Shown piece by piece: positions 57,817 to 64,000 of a stretch of 64,000 bases of DNA. The stretch covers positions 1-64,000 of the forward strand of contig CACJOY010000004.1 in the NCBI GenBank assembly GCA_902595125.1, in the 5' to 3' direction. The translations under genes were made by a program, and so were the position numbers. Each line of letters opens with the position of its first letter. Within the stretch, counting starts at the first letter, position 1. The notes under the pieces are model-generated. The model was not told the origin of the DNA, did not search any database, and saw only the letters and a program-made list of their open reading frames with translations. The DNA is from an uncultured Pelagibacteraceae bacterium (GTDB taxonomy: Bacteria; Pseudomonadota; Alphaproteobacteria; Pelagibacterales; Pelagibacteraceae).

Positions 57817-58278
57817 ATGATTAAATATTTTTTAAGTATATTCATAAGTTTATTATTTTTTAATCAATCTTTAGCAAAAGATATTAGCATAAATGAAAAT
57901 ATTGATCTCCAGTTTGTTTGTGATTTAGAAAAAAAAATAATCAAAAATTCAGAATATAATTATCAAACTTTTTTAGCTGAAGATTTGAATGAGAAAGGTT
58001 TAGATAGATTTAAAATTTTATCAAAAAAACCAGAAACACTTTTGATTAAAGGATTATCATCATTTCTTTCAGACTCAGCAAAACTTAATGTTAAAGTAGT
58101 CAATAAAGATGTAGTTTTATTCAAGTCAATAGATCAAAATAAAAATTATTCTGAGTCTGGTATTATCACAAGGAAAACAGGTGAATTAATTCATGAAATA
58201 ACAAAAAATATCAAAAGTGAAAACTCCGAAAAATATATTTCAATTTATTCATGTAATAAAGATGACAAAAAAGTATAA
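57817..58278 (+). CDS. Small secreted hypothetical protein
   Basis: Signal-like N-terminus MIKYFLSIFISLLFFNQSLAKD, no recognised family. Confidence 0.6.
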   Translation: MIKYFLSIFISLLFFNQSLAKDISINENIDLQFVCDLEKKIIKNSEYNYQTFLAEDLNEKGLDRFKILSKKPETLLIKGLSSFLSDSAKLNVKVVNKDVVLFKSIDQNKNYSESGIITRKTGELIHEITKNIKSENSEKYISIYSCNKDDKKV

Positions 58279-58307
58279 TTTTTTTTATTAATTTCGTGTA
58301 AAATATT

Positions 58308-58688
58308 ATGATGAAAAAATATCTATATATTATTATTTTAAGCTTACTTGTTAGTTCAGGTGCGCTAGCACGAAGCACAGGATGTAAAGAAGGAAATTGT
58401 GAAAATGGTTTTGGCAAATGGGTTTATACGGATAAAACGACTTATGAAGGTGAATGGGTAGGCACTAAGAAAAACGGCCAAGGAGTTGAAACTTGGCCCA
58501 ACGGATACATCTATAAAGGTGAGTTTAAAAATAGTGAATGGAGTGGAGAAGGTGTTTTAACTTTTCCGGACGGCTCAACTTATAAAGGTGAATGGGCAAA
58601 AGGATTTATGAATGGGCAAGGCACTTTTACTTCATCAGATGGAAACCAAAAATCTGGCATATGGAAAAATGGAAAGTTACAAGAGTAA
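58308..58688 (+). CDS. Secreted MORN-repeat protein
   Basis: Repeats YEGEWVGTKKNGQGVETWPNG / YKGEFKNSEWSGEGVLTFPDG / YKGEWAKGFMNGQGTFTSSDG. Confidence 0.85.
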   Translation: MMKKYLYIIILSLLVSSGALARSTGCKEGNCENGFGKWVYTDKTTYEGEWVGTKKNGQGVETWPNGYIYKGEFKNSEWSGEGVLTFPDGSTYKGEWAKGFMNGQGTFTSSDGNQKSGIWKNGKLQE

Positions 58689-59240
58689 ATGTCAAAAGAA
58701 AATTTTTTAAACAGAATAAAATATTTACCCTCAACTACAAAGCAGTTTGGTGGTCTAGTACTAATAATTCTTATTATATTTTCCTCTTTTTTTGCATTAA
58801 ATATAATGTTTGGTGGAGGAGATGAACTTGTGAGAAAAATGAAACTAGAAGAGGAGAGGATCGCTCAAGAAAAAAAATTAAGTGAGTTGATATCTAAACT
58901 ACCTTCAGGAATTTTGGTAACTTTTGACGGTACAGATCACTACAAGTTAACAGATGAAGTTTATCAGCAAGTATGTAAAGCTACAAAATTAATTCCACAA
59001 CGTGCAATTATGGGGGCAAATTTTCTTAATTTTAGGGCACATGAAATTTATACAATTAATGGTAATAAAATTGATGAAACATTTGTTAAGTGGGATGAGG
59101 AGAAAAATAAGTGTTTTGCAGGCTTTACTGTGAGTGGAAACAATGTTGGAGTTGACGAGTCAATAACTGTAAGTGGTGAAGCACTAAGTTTTTTAAGCAC
59201 CGGAATTGATACTAGAGTTTATTATATTAAAAATTTTTAA
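58689..59240 (+). CDS. Single-TM hypothetical protein
   Basis: TM segment GGLVLIILIIFSSFFALNIMFGG, soluble C-terminal domain. Confidence 0.65.
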   Translation: MSKENFLNRIKYLPSTTKQFGGLVLIILIIFSSFFALNIMFGGGDELVRKMKLEEERIAQEKKLSELISKLPSGILVTFDGTDHYKLTDEVYQQVCKATKLIPQRAIMGANFLNFRAHEIYTINGNKIDETFVKWDEEKNKCFAGFTVSGNNVGVDESITVSGEALSFLSTGIDTRVYYIKNF

Positions 59241-59303
59241 GGGGAAACTAACAATAATATGGATTTAATTTTATCCTAATTTCATATAACTTAATTAAAA
59301 TTT

Positions 59304-60326
59304 ATGTCTGAGCCAGTTATCAAATGTGAAGGTGTATATAAAATTTTTGGAGCAAATGCTCAAAAAATGCTTCAAGATTCAAATGGAAATGTTGATGCTA
59401 AAACTTTTCAAGATAATGGTTGTATTGTTGGAGTGAACAACGCTTCTTTTGAAGTTTCAAAAGGTGAGATGTTAGTTGTTATGGGTTTATCTGGCTCAGG
59501 TAAGTCAACTTTACTAAGATGCATCTCGAGATTAACTGATGCAACAGGTGGTAAAATTTTTATAGAGGGCCAGGACCTGTTACAATTAAATAATAAAGAT
59601 CTTATAGATCTTAGAAGAAATAAAATGGGGATGGTCTTCCAAAGCTTTGCTTTACTTCCACACAAAACTGTTGTTGAGAACATTGCTTTTCCACTTCAGA
59701 TTAAAGGGATCAAAACTGAGGACAGTATAAATAAAGCAATGGATATGGTTAAACTAGTTGGTCTTGAAGGTAGAGAAAATTATTTTCCTAGAGAACTTTC
59801 AGGAGGACAACAGCAAAGAGTAGGTATTGCAAGATCTTTAGCTGTGGAGCCAGATATTTGGTTTTTAGATGAGCCTTTTTCAGCTTTGGATCCATTAATA
59901 AGAAAAGAGATGCAAGATGAGTTTTTAAGACTTCAAGACAAATTACAAAAAACGATTATGTTTATTACACATGATTTTGATGAAGCTTTAAAACTTGCGG
60001 ATCGGATTGCAATTATGAAAGATGGTATAATTGAACAGTTAGACACTCCTGCTAATATTGTTTTAAACCCAGCTACAGAGTATGTAAGAAAATTTACTGA
60101 AGAAGTACCAAGAGAAAAAGTTTTATTAATTAAAGATGTTATGGATATATCAAAAGATAATTTAGGTGACCTAAAAGTCTCAAAAGATGAAATTATAGAA
60201 AATGTTGCAGAAAAAATTCTTACACAAGAAAAATCAGTAGCTGTAGTTGATGACAAGAATGAAATTATAGGTTCTATTAATCCAACCAAAATAATCAACA
60301 CAGTTTTTGGAGGAAGAAAAAAATAG
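59304..60326 (+). CDS. tmoW: Betaine/TMAO-type ABC transporter ATP-binding protein
   Basis: Walker A GLSGSGKST, LSGGQQQRVGIAR, ProV/OpuA-type sequence with C-terminal CBS-like tail. Confidence 0.82.
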   Translation: MSEPVIKCEGVYKIFGANAQKMLQDSNGNVDAKTFQDNGCIVGVNNASFEVSKGEMLVVMGLSGSGKSTLLRCISRLTDATGGKIFIEGQDLLQLNNKDLIDLRRNKMGMVFQSFALLPHKTVVENIAFPLQIKGIKTEDSINKAMDMVKLVGLEGRENYFPRELSGGQQQRVGIARSLAVEPDIWFLDEPFSALDPLIRKEMQDEFLRLQDKLQKTIMFITHDFDEALKLADRIAIMKDGIIEQLDTPANIVLNPATEYVRKFTEEVPREKVLLIKDVMDISKDNLGDLKVSKDEIIENVAEKILTQEKSVAVVDDKNEIIGSINPTKIINTVFGGRKK

Positions 60327-60336
60327 TAATTAAATT

Positions 60337-62490
60337 ATGGAATTTTTAAAGAAATATCCAAAAACTTTTCAATGGTTATTTTTATTAATTGTATTCTTTG
60401 CTTTGTGCTTTGCGATTGAAGTTCCTGAAACATATAAGTTCATTAGGGGTCAAGCTGAATTTATTAAAGATCCTAATCAAAGTAGTTACATATTTTTAGG
60501 TAAAGAAGTAAGATACTATGCTTTCGATGTCTTCTGGAGATTACCTCCATTGCTTGGATGGTTACCCATTTGGATAAATGACTCGTTATTTTTCTTAATG
60601 AACGAATGGATGCCCATTGAGGTTTGGAATGAAGATACACAAGAGTTTAAAAGTCGTCCTATAGTTTTACAAATTAGTAGAAATTTGACTGCCTTTATGA
60701 CCTTTTTAATAGAATTAATAAGAGAAATTTTACTAGGAGGTCTTGAAACTATAGTTGCGTTTACAAGTTGGGATTGGATAGATAAAAATCCATGGGCTGA
60801 ACTACCAGGATTACCTTGGACTATTGTTGCAGCAGGTGCAGCATTTCTTTCATATAAGCTTAGCGGCAAAGGTCTAGCTTTTTTTGCCGGTGTAACTATG
60901 ATTTATATTTCAGTGTTTGGTCAATGGAAACCATCAATGCAAACTCTTTCATTTATATTGGTTGCAGCTCCATTATCTTTTATATTCGGTTTAGGATTAG
61001 GAATAGCAGCTTTTAAAAGTAAACGTGTAGAGAAAGCTTTATATCCAATATTATTAGTGATGCAAACAATGCCACAATACGCTGTATTGGTTCCTGCGCT
61101 AGTCCTCTTTGGAGTGGGCGATCATGCTGCAGTCATTATTACTATGGTTGTGGCAATACCACCGATGATATTATTAACCCTATTAGGTTTAAGAGCGGTG
61201 CCACCAGAGGTTATGGAAGCAGGTAGAATGAGTGGATGTAATAATTTTCAATTAATGTTTAAAGTATTAATCCCAACTGCTAGGAGAGATATTTTAATTG
61301 GAGTAAACCAAGTTATCATGGTGTGTTTTTCGATGGCAGTTATTTCAGCCTTTATTGGAGCAAAAGGTTTAGGATTTAATTTATTATTAGCATTAAACCA
61401 ATTGAATATTGGATTAGCTCTGGAGGCAGGCTTATGTATTAGTTTAATTGCAATTCTATTAGATAAGATGTCTTTAGCATGGGCAAATAAACAAACAGAT
61501 TATTTTGGCAATCTTACATTCTATCAAAGAAACAAAAATCTTTTATTTTTTGGAGCTACATTTGTTATTGGAATAATACTAGCTTACATTGGAACTTTTT
61601 TATTCAAAGATACATTCAACTATTTATTTGAAATTCCACACAATAAAGGAATATCTACTGCTGATTTTTGGAATAAAGGGGTAGATTGGATTTTTGATAC
61701 TTTCTTCGTTTACATTAAAGCCTTTAATACATGGTTAATTCAAGAAGTGCTTCAACCAATGAGAGCTTTATATTTAAGAATGCCTGCAATTGCTACAATA
61801 GTATTAGTTGTAGGTGCAGGATATCTAATCGGTGGCCTACGTTCAGCTTTGGTAGTTTGTGCTTTAACTTTATTTATCGCTTTTAGTCCATGGTGGGATA
61901 GAGCATTAGTTACAGCGTATATGGCAACTTTTGGAGTTTTTGTTTCTTGTATTATTGGATTTACTGTAGGAACTTTATGTTTTCAAAATAAACACTCAGC
62001 AAATTTTATGTTAGGCGTTTGTGATATTTTTCAAACATTCCCATCTTTTGTATATTTAATTCCAGTGATGATGTTATTTGGTATAACTGATACATCTGTA
62101 CTTATTGCAGTCATAGTTTATGCAACGATACCAGCAACAAGATATACAATTGAGGGACTTAGAAGTGTTCCTGCTGGCTTACATGATGCAGCAACTATGT
62201 CAGGCGTAAATAAATTTCAAAGATTAACTAAAATAGAATTCCCTTTGGCATTCCCACATATGATGCTTGGTATAAATCAAACGATTGTATTTGCTTTGTT
62301 TATGGTAATTATTGGAGCATTTATTGGAACAGAAGATTTAGGTCAATATATTTTAAAAGCATTATCAGATAAAAATGGTGCAGGAATTGGATTAACACTT
62401 GGTATCTGTGTAGCTTTTATAGCTTTAATATTTGATAACTTAATTAGAGCTTATGTTCAAAAAAGAAAAAAACACCTGGGAATTGATTAA
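60337..62490 (+). CDS. tmoV: Tandem-fused betaine/TMAO-type ABC permease
   Basis: Two ProW-like permease halves: QTMPQYAVLVPALVLFGVG...EAGRMSG and QTFPSFVYLIPVMMLFGIT...DAATMSG. Confidence 0.82.
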   Translation: MEFLKKYPKTFQWLFLLIVFFALCFAIEVPETYKFIRGQAEFIKDPNQSSYIFLGKEVRYYAFDVFWRLPPLLGWLPIWINDSLFFLMNEWMPIEVWNEDTQEFKSRPIVLQISRNLTAFMTFLIELIREILLGGLETIVAFTSWDWIDKNPWAELPGLPWTIVAAGAAFLSYKLSGKGLAFFAGVTMIYISVFGQWKPSMQTLSFILVAAPLSFIFGLGLGIAAFKSKRVEKALYPILLVMQTMPQYAVLVPALVLFGVGDHAAVIITMVVAIPPMILLTLLGLRAVPPEVMEAGRMSGCNNFQLMFKVLIPTARRDILIGVNQVIMVCFSMAVISAFIGAKGLGFNLLLALNQLNIGLALEAGLCISLIAILLDKMSLAWANKQTDYFGNLTFYQRNKNLLFFGATFVIGIILAYIGTFLFKDTFNYLFEIPHNKGISTADFWNKGVDWIFDTFFVYIKAFNTWLIQEVLQPMRALYLRMPAIATIVLVVGAGYLIGGLRSALVVCALTLFIAFSPWWDRALVTAYMATFGVFVSCIIGFTVGTLCFQNKHSANFMLGVCDIFQTFPSFVYLIPVMMLFGITDTSVLIAVIVYATIPATRYTIEGLRSVPAGLHDAATMSGVNKFQRLTKIEFPLAFPHMMLGINQTIVFALFMVIIGAFIGTEDLGQYILKALSDKNGAGIGLTLGICVAFIALIFDNLIRAYVQKRKKHLGID

Positions 62491-62497
62491 CTTTAAA

Positions 62498-63829
62498 CTA
62501 TTTATCTAAAAAAGTTTTTGATGAGTCATCCATAGCAGTTGCCCATGGAGTATGATGAATAGGAGCTACTGAACCAGTTACTGGAGATGAGAAAGATTTA
62601 TTTCTGTAAGTTGAAATATCCTCAACTTTGTGATGCTCCCATTCCTTAAAGTGCTTTCTTATTAACTCAAAATCAATTTTTGGATAATCAGACATTTCAT
62701 GTAGTTCTTTTGTATACTCAGTTTGAAAATCAATCATTTGATCTGGGTTTTCTAATTTCTCTTCTATTGCTACCCACTTATTAATATCTTTCTCAATTTC
62801 ATTATTATTAGGCAACTTAATTTTATTCATTATTATGTCCCTTGCATACCAAGCCTGACAGTCAAACATATTAAATGTATGAAACTGATCTTGCATTCCA
62901 AGATATAAAAGTTTTTGATTATCTTGCCATACAATACCCTTATATAATTTTGGTGGATAAAGTCTGTTACCAGTTTTTAATTGTAAGCTTTCTTCTAAAA
63001 ATGGAAAATGATGTAAATAACCAGTACATAAAATTACAACGTCAGCTTCCTGTTTAGTACCATCTTTAAAAATTGCTTTTTTACCTTCTAATCTATCTAA
63101 ATAGTGTACCTCTTTCATTCCCTCAGGCCATTTAAATCCCATAGCATTGTGTCTGTATCCTATAGTAACGCTTTTCGCTCCATATTTATTACATTGAAGT
63201 GCAACATCTTCTGCAGAATAGCTACTTCCTAAGACTATCACATTTTTATCTCTAAATTCTTCAGCGTCTCTAAAGTCATGAGAATGCATTATTCTTCCTG
63301 GAAAAGATTTCATACCTTTATATTCAGGAATGAATGGTACAGAAAAATGCCCAGTGGAAACAACAACATAATCAAAATAATCTTTTAAAATTTTATTATT
63401 AACTTTATCTTGGTAACTAATTTCAAATTTTTCATTTTTAAATATTGTATTTATAACCCTTGTATTAAACTTTATTTTACTTTTTAAATTTCCTTTACTC
63501 ACTCTTCCGATAATATAATCATATAAAACCTCTCTAGGTGGGAAAGACGGAATAGGTTTTCCGAAATGTTCATCAAAAGAGTAGTCGGCAAACTCTAAAC
63601 ATTCTTTAGGTCCATTTGACCAAAGATATCGATACATACTATTTGGAACAGGGTCTCCATATTGATCTGAACCAGTTCTCCAGCTATAGTTCCATAATCC
63701 ACCCCAATCTTCTTGTTTTTCAAAACAAACTATTTCAGGAATTTTTTCACCTTTTTTTTCAGCATGCTCAAAAGACCTCAACATTGATAAACCACATGGT
63801 CCGGCACCTATTATTGCAACTCTAGTCAT
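62498..63829 (-). CDS. tmm: Trimethylamine monooxygenase (bacterial FMO)
   Basis: VAIIGAGPCGLSMLRSFEHAEKKGEKIPEIVCFEKQEDWGGLWNYSWRTG, SMYRYLWSNGPKECLEFADYSFDEHFGKPIPSFPPREVL, SGHFSVPFIPEY-type FMO motif. Confidence 0.92.
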   Translation of the reverse strand: MTRVAIIGAGPCGLSMLRSFEHAEKKGEKIPEIVCFEKQEDWGGLWNYSWRTGSDQYGDPVPNSMYRYLWSNGPKECLEFADYSFDEHFGKPIPSFPPREVLYDYIIGRVSKGNLKSKIKFNTRVINTIFKNEKFEISYQDKVNNKILKDYFDYVVVSTGHFSVPFIPEYKGMKSFPGRIMHSHDFRDAEEFRDKNVIVLGSSYSAEDVALQCNKYGAKSVTIGYRHNAMGFKWPEGMKEVHYLDRLEGKKAIFKDGTKQEADVVILCTGYLHHFPFLEESLQLKTGNRLYPPKLYKGIVWQDNQKLLYLGMQDQFHTFNMFDCQAWYARDIIMNKIKLPNNNEIEKDINKWVAIEEKLENPDQMIDFQTEYTKELHEMSDYPKIDFELIRKHFKEWEHHKVEDISTYRNKSFSSPVTGSVAPIHHTPWATAMDDSSKTFLDK

Positions 63830-63912
63830 TCAAATAATAATTTATAATAATATTTTTAAAAAATTAATTTACTAACAAAATACTAAAAATTAAAATAAAA
63901 TAATTTCATTTT

Positions 63913-64000
63913 ATGAAAAAATTTATAATTTCAATAGACCAAGGAACAACCTCAAGTAGAGCAATTTTATTTGATTTAAAAGGTAAACCAATATTTGTTT
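63913..64000 (+). CDS. glpK: Glycerol kinase, N-terminal fragment (truncated by window end; not in ORF track)
   Basis: [29 protein letters not shown]. Confidence 0.87.
   Translation, partial: MKKFIISIDQGTTSSRAILFDLKGKPIFV

Noticed and set aside
58592-58825. 77-aa plus-strand ORF
   Set aside because: Out-of-frame overlap with the end of the MORN gene and start of the next gene; no domain
59933-60869. Minus-strand ORFs of 122 and 117 aa
   Set aside because: Shadows of tmoW and tmoV; no domains
1-64000. CRISPR arrays, tRNAs, rRNAs, transposons, toxin-antitoxin or phage defence systems
   Set aside because: No direct repeat arrays, cloverleaf sequences, transposase or nuclease signatures noticed; a tRNAscan/Infernal run would be needed to exclude small RNAs

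Overview
This window is a gene-dense, strongly AT-rich stretch of bacterial chromosome. Its streamlined layout (TAATG overlaps, shared stop codons, very short intergenic gaps) and gene content look like SAR11/Pelagibacterales; that assignment is inference from style and homology, not a database search. It runs from the 3' end of guaB through guaA and panB to the 5' end of glpK. I saw no rRNA, tRNA, CRISPR array, transposase or prophage. Most of the window encodes catabolism and transport of small methylated or N-containing osmolytes: (i) a minus-strand operon of LLM flavin monooxygenase, DUF1185 protein, alpha/beta hydrolase and aldehyde dehydrogenase (3.06-7.08 kb), reminiscent of N-methylpyridinium (trigonelline-type) ring cleavage; (ii) a carnitine/gamma-butyrobetaine module (BKACE/DUF849, carnitine 3-dehydrogenase, BBOX-like dioxygenase); (iii) a eutA/doeA-like ectoine pair next to a PotABCD-like ABC transporter; (iv) a housekeeping block (acnA, bamB-like, zapE, yjbQ); (v) an amt/glutamine-synthetase-like/MgsABC-like/SoxB-like block resembling the N-methylglutamate pathway; (vi) mcl-mtkA-mtkB; (vii) a TMA/TMAO block (tdm, tmoX-, tmoW-, tmoV-like, tmm). 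Items that seem least explained: a near-consensus Fur box inside a long hairpin ahead of an uncalled 58-aa Cys-rich ORF and a DUF2061 gene; a MarR-like ORF beside tdm; three unrelated ORFs (one with MORN repeats) splitting tmoX from tmoWV; small unknown proteins inside the amt/mgs block; and strong intrinsic terminators directly after both solute-binding-protein genes, one abutting the start codon of the next gene.
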